Assembly (NCBI GenBank): GCA_963847085.1
Contig: CAWJYO010000009.1
Location: 248,001 to 312,000 of the forward strand
Origin: Ilyomonas sp963847085
GTDB taxonomy: Bacteria > Bacteroidota > Bacteroidia > Chitinophagales > Chitinophagaceae
Length of the DNA: 64,000 bases
Direction of reading: 5' to 3'
The translations under genes and the position numbers were made by a program. The notes beneath the pieces are model-generated. The model did not search any database, had not been told where the DNA came from, and was given only the letters and a program-made list of their open reading frames with translations. Below, one piece after another: positions 7,515 through 15,985 of the stretch (the stretch's first letter is position 1; each line of letters opens with the position of its first letter).

Positions 7515-8031
7515 AGCCTTGCACATCATCTTTGTTGTTACCTGGTTTGCAGGAATGTTTTACATGCCTCGTTTGTTTATTTACAACACCGAAGCGGACG
7601 AGAAAGAAGGTATCGAAAAAGAAATCTTACAGAAACAATTTACAGTAATGATGAAGCGGCTGTGGTATGGCATTACGGTGCCTTCTGCCCTGCTTACATT
7701 GGTGTTGGGTCCGTGGATGTGGATGATGCTAAACGCGCTTCCGCAATGGTTGTTTATCAAGTTGATTTTTGTTGTGCTGCTTTACTTTTATTTCATTTCG
7801 CTGCACATTATTTTTAAGCAACAAATGAGGGGCGTTTATAAATACACGTCGCAGCAGTTGCGCGTTTGGAACGAAGTGGCAACCATTTTTTTATTTGCCA
7901 TTGTGATGCTTGCGGTTGTTAAGCAAGCCATCAGTCTTGCATGGGGTTTAGGCGGATTGATCATTTTTATTATTGTGCTGATAAGCGCTATTAGAATTTA
8001 TAAAAAAATAAGAGGCAAAAACAAATCTTGA
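7498..8031 (+). CDS. hemJ: HemJ-type protoporphyrinogen oxidase
   Basis: HemJ oxidises protoporphyrinogen IX to protoporphyrin IX, the substrate of the ferrochelatase encoded just upstream. The ATG at 7498 begins MYNYIKALHIIFVVTWFAGM, the family's N-terminal signature with its conserved His. Four to five transmembrane helices follow in 177 residues, including WLFIKLIFVVLLYFYFISLHI with a second His and a conserved Lys. The overlap with hemH places both in one operon that performs the last two steps of heme synthesis. It was formerly annotated as a CopD-like membrane protein. Confidence 0.88.
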   Translation: MYNYIKALHIIFVVTWFAGMFYMPRLFIYNTEADEKEGIEKEILQKQFTVMMKRLWYGITVPSALLTLVLGPWMWMMLNALPQWLFIKLIFVVLLYFYFISLHIIFKQQMRGVYKYTSQQLRVWNEVATIFLFAIVMLAVVKQAISLAWGLGGLIIFIIVLISAIRIYKKIRGKNKS

Positions 8032-8032
8032 T

Positions 8033-8269
8033 TGAAACCACAAAGACATTAAAAAAAGAGCATCGTCACTGCGAGATACGAAGCAGTCTGTGTTATGCAA
8101 CAGAGTTTGATTGCCATATATAAACCTGTTTAATCATAATCTTAAGACTGCTTCGTATCTCGCAGCGACGGCTCAGCCGTTTGATGTAATGAAAGATGAT
8201 TTCATACAGATGATTATTTTCATTCTCTGCTCTTTGTGAACCTTCCTTTCTTCCCTCCTTCGTGGTTCA
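8033..8269. repeat. Nested AACCACAAAG repeat enclosing a CGTC(A)CTGCGAG hairpin
   Basis: The outer element opens with AAACCACAAAGAC after hemJ and closes with CCTTCGTGGTTC before tyrS. Inside it, arms of 26 bp at 8064-8089 and 8145-8170 (CGTCACTGCGAGATACGAAG and onward) pair with one mismatch around a 55-nt loop. The inner arm is the same family as 15778-15928. This fills almost all of the hemJ-tyrS gap. Confidence 0.85.
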
Positions 8270-8273
8270 AACC

Positions 8274-8281
8274 TACATTTG
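8274..8281 (+). promoter_or_regulatory. -7 box and A-rich leader of tyrS
   Basis: TACATTTG matches TAnnTTTG exactly. It is followed by CC, the leader GCAAAAACAAA, and ATG at 8300. This is the clearest example of the leader layout seen at several genes in the window. Confidence 0.65.
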
Positions 8282-8299
8282 CCGCAAAAACAAACAGCC

Positions 8300-9577
8300 A
8301 TGAATGTAATTGAAGAACTACGCTGGCGCGGCCTTATACAAGATATCATGCCCGGAACCGAAGAGCAGTTGAACAAAGAAATGACGAGCGGTTATATCGG
8401 TTTCGATCCTACATCCGATAGTCTTCACATTGGCAGTTTGGTTCCCATTTTATTATTGGTGCATTTACAAAGAGCCGGGCACAAACCGTATGCTTTGGTG
8501 GGTGGTGCCACCGGCATGATTGGCGACCCAAGCGGTAAAAGTGAAGAGCGCAATTTGTTAAGCGAAGAAGTGTTGCAACACAATCAAAATGGCGTGAAAA
8601 AGCAATTAGAAAAGTTTTTAAATTTCGATAAGGCCAAACCCAATGCAGCCGTAATGGTGAACAACTATGATTGGTTTAAAGACATGAATTTTCTCTACTT
8701 CATTCGCGATGTGGGCAAGCACATCAGCGTGAATTATATGATGGCAAAAGAAAGCGTAAAGAAGCGTATTGAAGGCGAGAGCGGCATCTCATTTACCGAG
8801 TTTACTTACCAGTTGATTCAGGGTTACGATTTTTATTGGCTGTACACAAACCACAACTGCAAGCTACAAATGGGTGGCAGCGACCAATGGGGAAATATCA
8901 CTACCGGAACCGAAATAATAAGAAGAAAAACCGGCGGTGAAGCCTTTGCTTTTACTTGCCCTTTGCTTACCAAAAGCGATGGTGGAAAATTTGGCAAAAC
9001 CGAAAAAGGAAATGTATGGCTGGATGCCGAAAAAACATCGCCTTACGTGTTCTATCAGTTCTGGTTGAATGCAGCCGATGAAGATGCTAAAAAGTGGATT
9101 AAACTATTTACTTTTTTATCGGAAGAAGAAATAAATGAATTAATAACGCAACACTCTGGAAACGAAGCGCAGCGCCGCTTGCAGAAGGCGTTGGCAAAAG
9201 AGCTTACCCTTTTTGTGCATGGCGAAGAAGCTTATAATGATGCCGTTGCAACTACCGAAAAATTGTTTGCCAACACAACTGCACCTGCTGAAAATTTATC
9301 CATTGAAGATTTAGAAAACATGGAAGGCGTAACTCATTTTTCTTTTGATAAAAACAGATTGCAAATGGGTGTTGATGTGATTTCTTTTTTATCAGATACA
9401 ACCATCTTTCCAAGCAAAGGAGAAGCAAGAAAAATGGTGCAGGGTGGTGGCGTGAGCATCAACCGGAAAAAGATTGATAACATGCAGACGATGATTGACA
9501 CAGGCTGGCTGCTTCATCAAAAATACATTCTCGTTCAGAAGGGGAAGAAGAACTATTATTTGGTTAATGTTGATTGA
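8300..9577 (+). CDS. tyrS: Tyrosyl-tRNA synthetase
   Basis: This class I synthetase charges tRNA-Tyr. The 425-residue product carries the HIGH-type motif HIGS at residues 43-46, the tyrosine pocket sequence QGYDFYWLY, the QMGGSDQWGNI stretch and the KFGKT form of the KMSKS loop, then a C-terminal S4 RNA-binding domain (ARKMVQGGGVSINRKKI). ATG 8300 is preferred over an upstream in-frame TTG at 8279, because the TAnnTTTG box and A-rich leader lie between them. The gene is intact and monocistronic. Confidence 0.96.
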   Translation: MNVIEELRWRGLIQDIMPGTEEQLNKEMTSGYIGFDPTSDSLHIGSLVPILLLVHLQRAGHKPYALVGGATGMIGDPSGKSEERNLLSEEVLQHNQNGVKKQLEKFLNFDKAKPNAAVMVNNYDWFKDMNFLYFIRDVGKHISVNYMMAKESVKKRIEGESGISFTEFTYQLIQGYDFYWLYTNHNCKLQMGGSDQWGNITTGTEIIRRKTGGEAFAFTCPLLTKSDGGKFGKTEKGNVWLDAEKTSPYVFYQFWLNAADEDAKKWIKLFTFLSEEEINELITQHSGNEAQRRLQKALAKELTLFVHGEEAYNDAVATTEKLFANTTAPAENLSIEDLENMEGVTHFSFDKNRLQMGVDVISFLSDTTIFPSKGEARKMVQGGGVSINRKKIDNMQTMIDTGWLLHQKYILVQKGKKNYYLVNVD

Positions 9578-9724
9578 TTTATAGCTGTAAAATGTGGGAA
9601 GATATTGGGTTGAAATTATGCACAAAAACAAACATAAGCTTCGATAATATGATTAAGCAGAAAGAACGCAGATACCTGATATTTTTAAACGGAATACAAC
9701 CAGAAACCGGCGTTATTTTGCACT

Positions 9725-10995
9725 ATGAATTTTATGAAAAGAAATATTATAAAGTTATTGTTGACAGGAATTATCATTGGCGGAATAACATCCTGTTCAG
9801 CCTTTGCGCAAACTAAAAAATTGGGTTTACAAACGGGCATCTGGCAAGGCACTTTGCACAGAGAGGATGGTAAGAATATTGTATTCAATTTTTCGGTTGA
9901 AAACAAAAATGGTTCACCTGTTTGGTATATTCATAACGCAGGGGAACGATTGCTGGTTGATAGCATTCGCCAACATACTGATTCACTTTTGGTGCAGATG
10001 CCTTTTTTTGCTTCGGGCTTTAAATTGATTGTTAAAAACAACAATCAACTGCAAGGTGTTTACATAAAAAATTATGGTGCGCGACAACTGCAGATGCCGT
10101 TTACAGCCATTCACGGAGTTAGTTATCGGTATGCAGCAACGGCTTCTCCACAGTACAATGTAACCGGAAAATGGGAAACCTATTTTGGTGAAAAAAAGAA
10201 CGAGGACAGCTATGCCATTGGTGAATTTAAGCAAAACAAAAATGGCATTGTTACGGGCACATTTCGCACGGCAACCGGCGACTATCGTTATCTGGAAGGC
10301 AGAGTGAATGGTGATAGTTTATTGTTATCTGGTTTCGATGGCGGACACGCAGTTTTGTTTTTTGCCAAAATTAAAAACGATACTACACTGGCAAACGGTT
10401 TTGAGTATTCGGGAGCCACAAGCAGCCTGGGTTGGGCTGCCAGCAAAAACAACAACGCAGAACTTCCAAATAGCTTTGCAATGACGAAGATGCGGCCGGG
10501 CGAAACAAGCCTTTCGTTTCGCTTTCCTTCAACTGATGGAACCATGATTTCGATTAATGATGAACGTTATAAAAACAAAGTAATAGTAGTACAAATCTTA
10601 GGCTCATGGTGCCCCAATTGTATGGACGAAACTGCTTTCTTAAGCCAGTATTATAACAAAAACAAACAGAAAGGAATTGAGGTAATTGGCTTGGCTTACG
10701 AACGCACAGAAGACTTTGCTGAATCGAAAAAAGCATTGCATTCATTTCAAAAAAAGTTTGATGTTCATTATCCTTTTCTAATTACCGGCGTTACCGCTGC
10801 CGATGAACACAAAACAGAAAAAACATTGCCGCAGTTAGATGAGATTCAGGGCGTTTCCTACTACCATTTTTATTGATAAAAGGGGTAAGGTGGATAAGAT
10901 ACATGCAGGCTACGACGGACCTGCCACCGGCGAGCATTATGAAGTGTTTAAAAAGGAATTTGATGAAGAAATTGATAGGTTGTTGAAGGAGTGAG
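9725..10995 (+). CDS. Exported TlpA-like thioredoxin-fold protein (one frame break)
   Basis: The N-terminus has a signal peptide with the lipobox-like ITSC, so it may be a lipoprotein facing the periplasm. A ~250-residue N-terminal beta-rich region of unknown role precedes a TlpA/AhpC-type thioredoxin domain with the redox motif WCPNC, EVIGLAYERTEDF and, after correction, a cis-Pro segment FPTTIFIDKRGKV. One extra G near 10854 cuts the frame; without it the protein runs to TGA 10993-10995 (ending EIDRLLKE). The start may be the second ATG at 9734, since a TATTTTG box lies at about 9713-9719. Likely role: thiol-disulfide reduction. Confidence 0.85.
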
Positions 10996-11080
10996 CAGTT
11001 TAATTGTATTGCTCTAAAGGAGTTAATCTTGTATCAGAAAGTTTTGCATTTCAACTCTTTCTCCACTTCACATTATCCTT

Positions 11081-11088
11081 TAGATTTG
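11081..11088 (+). promoter_or_regulatory. -7 box of the PhyH gene
   Basis: TAGATTTG is a perfect TAnnTTTG. Only AACG separates it from the ATG at 11093, so transcription would begin at or next to the start codon. Confidence 0.6.
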
Positions 11089-11092
11089 AACG

Positions 11093-12043
11093 ATGAAAAG
11101 CATTGTTTCGGCACTTAAAAGGTATAAACCGGCGCATTGGATTTACAACCTGCTGCACTACAAAAGTCTGTTGCACAACAAAAAAGCATTTCAACAATAT
11201 AACATTCATAAGCCCCTGTTTTCTTCCCTCTCCAGCAAAGATTTTCCTGATAAAACATCGCGTGCCTGGTTAGATATAGGTAACGCAAAAGAGTTGGCAC
11301 CACAGCATCCGCAGTTCAGCACTTTTCCTGAATATGTGCAAAAACAAATCCTGCATTGGTCAGATGATGGCTTTATAATCTTGCCCTATTTCTTTGACGA
11401 TAACGCTGTTTCTTCTATCAATAAAGAGGTTGATAAGATTGTAGAAAAGAATCTTATCCAATTCACCCATGATAACAAGTTGCCATTCGCTAATAAAATT
11501 TCTTCGGTTATCAAAGAGGTTACTTACAACCCGCAACTGATCAGCATTTTAAACTTTCTGCTCGGCAAAGAAGTGGTGCCGTTTCAAACCTTAAATTTTA
11601 TAAAAGGAAGTAACCAGCGTGCGCACTCCGACAGCATCCACATGACTACTTATCCGCTTGGCTATTTGATCGCAGTTTGGATAGCATTGGAAGATACGAA
11701 CGAAAACAACGGACCTCTTTTTTATTATCCCGGAAGTCATAAGCTGCCTTATCTTCTCAACAACGATTTTAATGAAATGAGCACGGCTCTAAAATTGGGC
11801 AGAAACGATTATCCGGATTATGAAGATGTGGTGGAAGAAGTGATTCAAAAAAATGATTTGGAAAAGAAAATCTTTTTTGCAAAAAAGGGCGATGTGTTTA
11901 TTTGGAATGCCAATCTTATTCATGGCGGTTCACCTATCAAAGACCATTCGCTAACACGAAGGAGCATGGTGATACATTATTACGCTAAAGACGTAATCAA
12001 ATACCATGAAATTACCGAACGACCTTCTTTGATGGAAGAATAA
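11093..12043 (+). CDS. Phytanoyl-CoA dioxygenase (PhyH) family protein
   Basis: Non-haem Fe(II)/2-oxoglutarate-dependent oxygenases of this family hydroxylate lipids and small metabolites. In 316 residues the double-stranded beta-helix core shows the metal ligands: His and Asp in RAHSDSIHM and the distal His in NLIHGGSP, followed by the Arg of TRRSMVIHYY that should bind 2-oxoglutarate. The segment FFDDNAVSSINKEVDKI is the usual PhyH lead-in helix. The frame is intact and the gene stands alone. The substrate is unknown; similar genes act in secondary-metabolite tailoring, but no partner is adjacent. Confidence 0.85.
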   Translation: MKSIVSALKRYKPAHWIYNLLHYKSLLHNKKAFQQYNIHKPLFSSLSSKDFPDKTSRAWLDIGNAKELAPQHPQFSTFPEYVQKQILHWSDDGFIILPYFFDDNAVSSINKEVDKIVEKNLIQFTHDNKLPFANKISSVIKEVTYNPQLISILNFLLGKEVVPFQTLNFIKGSNQRAHSDSIHMTTYPLGYLIAVWIALEDTNENNGPLFYYPGSHKLPYLLNNDFNEMSTALKLGRNDYPDYEDVVEEVIQKNDLEKKIFFAKKGDVFIWNANLIHGGSPIKDHSLTRRSMVIHYYAKDVIKYHEITERPSLMEE

Positions 12044-12218
12044 TTTCATTTTGGGCATCATCTTTTGAAGAGGGTAATATAGTGCTGAATTGATGATTTA
12101 TCTATCGTATTGCTTTTAAGGTGGCGAATGTTGCAATCAATGATTGGTAAACTTATTGAAGTCCATTTCTCCAAAAACAAACCCATCCTTTCTTACCTTC
12201 ATCTTTTACCAGCCAACT

Positions 12219-13310
12219 ATGAAGAATAAGCTCGTTTTGTTTTGCCTCTTTTTTGCTCCCGTTTTTTGTTTTGCCCAAATTTTACAACCTGGCTTTAATA
12301 AAGCCGAATATGCAGAGCTGCTGCGGGTTTCAGCCCACCAGGTTGATACATCAAGATGGCATCATTACAACATTTCACAACCAACCGATTTTACGCTTGC
12401 TTATCGCTCGCCCATAACCGGTTTGGATAACCGCTGGGATTTATGGGTGAATAAAGAACATACCATTGCCACCATAAGCCTTCGCGGTACAACTGCCAGC
12501 AGCGTTAGCTGGCTCGAAAATTTTTATGCCGCGATGGTTCCTGCAAAAGGTGAGTTGCAACTAAACGATAGCACTACGTTCAAATATCAACTGGCAGATA
12601 ATGATAAAGCTGCTGTACATGTAGGGTGGCTTGTGGGTTTATCAAGCATGGCAAATGGCATTACGTCTAAAATAGATTCGTGTTACAAAACGGGCATTCA
12701 CAACTTTTATATCTTAGGCCATAGCCAGGGTGGCGCCATTGCTTATTTGCTTACTTCTTATCTGCATTATCAGCAACAAAATAGCGCAATACCAAAAGAC
12801 ATCACTTTCAAAACCTATTGTAGCGCTGCACCCAAACCGGGCAATTTATTTTATGCTTACGATTACGAAAGTTATACTACAAACGGCTGGGCTTACAATG
12901 TGGTCAACAGTGCCGATTGGGTGCCGCAAACACCCATTGCCATTCAAACGCTGGACGACTTTAACACCACCAACCCATTTGTAAATGCAAAAGCCATCAT
13001 CCGCAAAATGAAGTTTCCCGGCAACATCATTCTTCGCCATGCGTTTAACCGGCTGAACAGAACCACGCGCAAAGGGAGAGATACATACCAAAAATATCTG
13101 GGCAACGTTGTTTATAAATTCGTTCGTAAAACATTGCCACAGTTAAAGAAACCAGATTTTTATCAATCCATGCAATATGAGCGGGCAGGGAATTACATTG
13201 TGCTGAATGCTAATGCAGAGTACTATAAAAAGTTTCCCGATAGCGATAAAAAAATATTTATTCATCACAACTTCGATGCGTATTTGTTTTTGCTTCAAAA
13301 ATTGCAGTAG
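12219..13310 (+). CDS. Secreted class 3 lipase-like alpha/beta hydrolase
   Basis: The product has 363 residues and a clear Sec signal peptide (MKNKLVLFCLFFAPVFCFAQ). The lipase class 3 fold is shown by VNKEHTIATISLRGT, the nucleophile elbow GHSQGG with the catalytic Ser, the Asp region YNVVNSADWVPQTP, and a candidate His in LRHAFN. It should hydrolyse ester bonds of lipids or similar substrates outside the cytoplasm. The ATG at 12219 is preferred to the upstream in-frame ATG at 12144 because it starts exactly at the signal peptide. Confidence 0.85.
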   Translation: MKNKLVLFCLFFAPVFCFAQILQPGFNKAEYAELLRVSAHQVDTSRWHHYNISQPTDFTLAYRSPITGLDNRWDLWVNKEHTIATISLRGTTASSVSWLENFYAAMVPAKGELQLNDSTTFKYQLADNDKAAVHVGWLVGLSSMANGITSKIDSCYKTGIHNFYILGHSQGGAIAYLLTSYLHYQQQNSAIPKDITFKTYCSAAPKPGNLFYAYDYESYTTNGWAYNVVNSADWVPQTPIAIQTLDDFNTTNPFVNAKAIIRKMKFPGNIILRHAFNRLNRTTRKGRDTYQKYLGNVVYKFVRKTLPQLKKPDFYQSMQYERAGNYIVLNANAEYYKKFPDSDKKIFIHHNFDAYLFLLQKLQ

Positions 13311-13397
13311 TAAATCACCTGGAAGGTGTCCCGCAGATTTACGCAGAGTAAATACAAAGAATCTGTGAGACAGTGAATTTTAAAATTTGCAATAGCT

Positions 13398-13435
13398 TTA
13401 ATCATCATTTAAGCAGTCATTAATCATCATTTAAG
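13398..13435. repeat. Direct repeat upstream of the GH2 gene
   Basis: TTAATCATCATTTAAG occurs twice, at 13398-13413 and 13420-13435, with a 22-bp period, close to two helical turns. A shorter third echo (AAGTCATCAATC) follows. The spacing puts both copies on one face of the DNA, 65 bp before the start codon, so this could be a regulator site. Confidence 0.6.
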
Positions 13436-13499
13436 TCATCAATCGTTTTTTTAGTGGTTTATGTTTTTACCTTCACTCTAACAAACCAAAACTAAAAAA

Positions 13500-15392
13500 A
13501 TGAATCAGATGGAAATGATAGAAGAGGAAATTATGGAACAGCTTCATCCCAATTACAGTCTTACCAAGAGCAGAGAAGAAGGAGCCTTTGATGAAATTTT
13601 CAACAACCCATTGCCACGCGCGGTGATTCGTCCCAACGCTTACATTTTGTTAGACGGCGAATGGAAGTTTGCCCTCGATCCCGAAGATGCGGGCTTGCAG
13701 GAAGGTTGGTATTTGTGGCATCAGTATCACGATACTGCGCAATGGCCTGGCTCTATTGAAGAGCAGGTGAATAAAGGCAAAGAAGATAAAGAGGCTACAG
13801 CATGGCAGGATAAAGTAGTGGTGTGGTACGAGCGCGAATTCCCAATGCCCGACCGCTCTGAAGTATCGCCGCAGGATATGTTGCAGCTTACCTTTGGCGC
13901 CTGTGGTTACGAAACGCGTGTGTGGCTCAATGGCCAGCCGCTTTCCACCATTGAAGGCGAACAAGTGCATGTAGGGCAATACACTTCTTTTTCTTATGAG
14001 ATCAACGAAGAAAGCCTGCAACTGGTAAACCGCATCACGGTTCGCATTGCCGATACATTTGATGCTAATATACCGCGTGGTAAGCAGGAATCGCATGTTT
14101 ATAAAAGAGGCGGCATCTGGTATCAAACGTACAGTGGTGCGGTGCGTAGTGTGTGGCTCGAAACGGTGGAACGCAACCGGCTTCGCTCACGGATTGGTGT
14201 GGTGAGCATAGTAGAAGATAATCTTGTGCGGTTTAACCTAACCACACACATACACGATGCCGGAGACTACACAGTTCGCCTGCAAGTGTTTAACCGGAAG
14301 CAGGAAACGGGAGAACCATTGGCTGCATCAGATTATCCCTTGCATTTGGAAGTGGGAGAAAAGCGGCAACGTTTGGTACTGGAAATACCCAATGCAAAAC
14401 ACTGGTCGCCACAATCGCCACATCTCTACCAACTGGTGGCGCAGTTAATAGATAGCAAAGGTTATATTGCTGAGATAGAAACGCATTTTGGTTTGCGTAA
14501 AATTGAATCGCGCGGCTGTTGCGTATATCTCAATAACAAACCTATTTATTTAGATGGCATTTTGTATCAACCCAATACTTCTACTTATGAGGAAATAGAA
14601 AAGCACATGTATGCGATGAAGGAACTGGGTTGCAACTTAGTGCGCATACATATTTCAGGCGTTGATCCGCGCGTGTACAACCTTGCCGATAAAATGGGAA
14701 TGTTGTTGTGGGTGGAAGTGCCAAGCCCACATAGCTCTACTGTCGAAAGTCGCGCGGCGCATCACGCTGAACTATTACGAATGCTGGCCCTGATTGAAAC
14801 GCATCCTTCGGTTGTCATCTGGAGTTTGTACAATGAAGATTGGGGCGCGCAGGACATTGCCACCAACCCTGAAACACGCGACTACATTACCAATTTGTAT
14901 CAATACATGCAACTGGCGCATCCACAGTTTTTGGTAGTAGATAACGATGGCTGGCAGCACGTGTCGTATGAAGGTCGTTTAAAATCAGATTTACTTACGG
15001 CGCATTTGTACACACCCGATTTAGAACATTGGAAAGATTTATTAGACCGGTTGGTGGAAGGTCAGTTGGATGGTGTGGCGGCGTTTCCATTAGTGGTGGG
15101 CGATCCGTTTTTTTATCGTCACCAGGTGCCCTTGATTGTAAGCGAATGGGGCGGTTTTGGTTTTGTGAATTATGGCGGACCAAACGATGCGGAAAACCGC
15201 GCTGAGCAAATCAGACTATTTAAACAGGAACTGCGCAAACGCCCGATTGCCGGTGATGTGTACACGCAAGCCACCAACATTGAAGATGAACGAAATGGTA
15301 TTATTGATACACAAACAGGAGCGCTAAAAGTGCCCGCAGGAATACTGGCTTCAAAGCCGGTGAATAAAGGAAGTAATGGTGTGATGAAATGA
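13500..15392 (+). CDS. Cytosolic glycoside hydrolase family 2 enzyme
   Basis: GH2 enzymes are retaining beta-galactosidases, beta-glucuronidases or beta-mannosidases. The 630-residue product shows a jelly-roll sugar-binding domain (about 45-215, with LLDGEWKFALDPEDAG and YKRGGIWYQTYSGAVRSVWLE), an Ig-like domain (about 220-330), and a TIM barrel. The acid/base is Glu446 in SLYNEDWG and the nucleophile is probably Glu549 in SEWGGFG. There is no signal peptide, unlike most polysaccharide-degrading GH2 enzymes of this phylum, so it should act on imported oligosaccharides. It is monocistronic, with a strong terminator after it. The exact substrate is undetermined. Confidence 0.88.
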   Translation: MNQMEMIEEEIMEQLHPNYSLTKSREEGAFDEIFNNPLPRAVIRPNAYILLDGEWKFALDPEDAGLQEGWYLWHQYHDTAQWPGSIEEQVNKGKEDKEATAWQDKVVVWYEREFPMPDRSEVSPQDMLQLTFGACGYETRVWLNGQPLSTIEGEQVHVGQYTSFSYEINEESLQLVNRITVRIADTFDANIPRGKQESHVYKRGGIWYQTYSGAVRSVWLETVERNRLRSRIGVVSIVEDNLVRFNLTTHIHDAGDYTVRLQVFNRKQETGEPLAASDYPLHLEVGEKRQRLVLEIPNAKHWSPQSPHLYQLVAQLIDSKGYIAEIETHFGLRKIESRGCCVYLNNKPIYLDGILYQPNTSTYEEIEKHMYAMKELGCNLVRIHISGVDPRVYNLADKMGMLLWVEVPSPHSSTVESRAAHHAELLRMLALIETHPSVVIWSLYNEDWGAQDIATNPETRDYITNLYQYMQLAHPQFLVVDNDGWQHVSYEGRLKSDLLTAHLYTPDLEHWKDLLDRLVEGQLDGVAAFPLVVGDPFFYRHQVPLIVSEWGGFGFVNYGGPNDAENRAEQIRLFKQELRKRPIAGDVYTQATNIEDERNGIIDTQTGALKVPAGILASKPVNKGSNGVMK

Positions 15393-15412
15393 GGAAATAA
15401 TTTTTGTTGTAT

Positions 15413-15457
15413 AGGTTATTATAAAAGTAAATGACAAGTTTGCTTTTATAATAACCT
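15413..15457. terminator. Hairpin after the GH2 gene
   Basis: Arms AGGTTATTATAAAAGTAA and TTGCTTTTATAATAACCT pair at 17 of 18 positions around a 9-nt loop, followed by GTGTTTTATTT. It lies between the convergent GH2 and CDGSH genes and can work both ways. Confidence 0.8.
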
Positions 15458-15476
15458 GTGTTTTATTTAATCTCAT

Positions 15477-15701
15477 CTACGCCTTCTTCGGCGGCAGTGC
15501 AAATGCTATCGCTTCGTGTTCAAAATGACCTTTGTGCGAACCATCGCAAAAAGGCTTGTTCCCTGAACGGCCACAACGGCAAATGGACACAAGGGTTCGC
15601 CCACCCAAATCATAAACGTTGCCATTCTTATCTACAATTTCAAAATCACCTTCTACCTTTAAAGAGCCGTTACTGTTCACGGTTATTTTCGTTGCTGCCA
15701 T
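15477..15701 (-). CDS. CDGSH iron-sulfur domain protein
   Basis: A 74-residue protein with the 2Fe-2S-binding motif CRCGRSGNKPFCDGSH (three Cys and one His), as in mitoNEET-type proteins. It probably acts in electron transfer or iron-sulfur handling; the bacterial role is poorly known. The N-terminal half is a short beta-rich lead-in (ITVNSNGSLKVEGDFEI). The start ATG is preceded by the leader GCAAAAACAAA and a TATTTTTA box. It has its own promoter, separated by a repeat from the polyketide operon. Confidence 0.9.
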   Translation of the reverse strand: MAATKITVNSNGSLKVEGDFEIVDKNGNVYDLGGRTLVSICRCGRSGNKPFCDGSHKGHFEHEAIAFALPPKKA

Positions 15702-15777
15702 AGGTTTGTTTTTGCGCTAAAAATAAGCGTTAAACGCCATCTATTATCGTTCTTATATTTTGTAAGGATATTACACA

Positions 15778-15928
15778 CGTCATTGCGAGGCACGAAGCAA
15801 TCTGTGTTGTATAGTAAATACTGCTTGTAAGCAGTAAACAGACAATTCATTTATTCACCACCCACTATTCACTACTCACTAACATGATGTATCATTGTCT
15901 ATAGATTGCTTCGTACCTCGCAATGACG
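15778..15928. repeat. CGTCATTGCGAG-type long hairpin
   Basis: The 26-bp arms at 15778-15803 and 15903-15928 (CGTCATTGCGAGGCACGAAG and onward) match with one mismatch. The 99-nt loop contains a small hairpin (ACTGCTTGTAAGCAGT) and a string of CACTATTCACTACTCACT-type repeats. It shares its arm sequence with 8064-8170. The rest of the gap between the CDGSH start and the next gene holds nothing else I can see. Confidence 0.88.
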
Positions 15929-15985
15929 ATGCTCGTGCTAAACTCTCAACAAATTATTGACTCAATTCTAAACAACATCTGCGTA

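Noticed and set aside
9650..9816. Small plus-strand frame overlapping the start of the thioredoxin-like gene
   Set aside because: It overlaps a strong signal peptide in another frame, and its product resembles nothing; the A-rich string before it is probably chance or an old leader.
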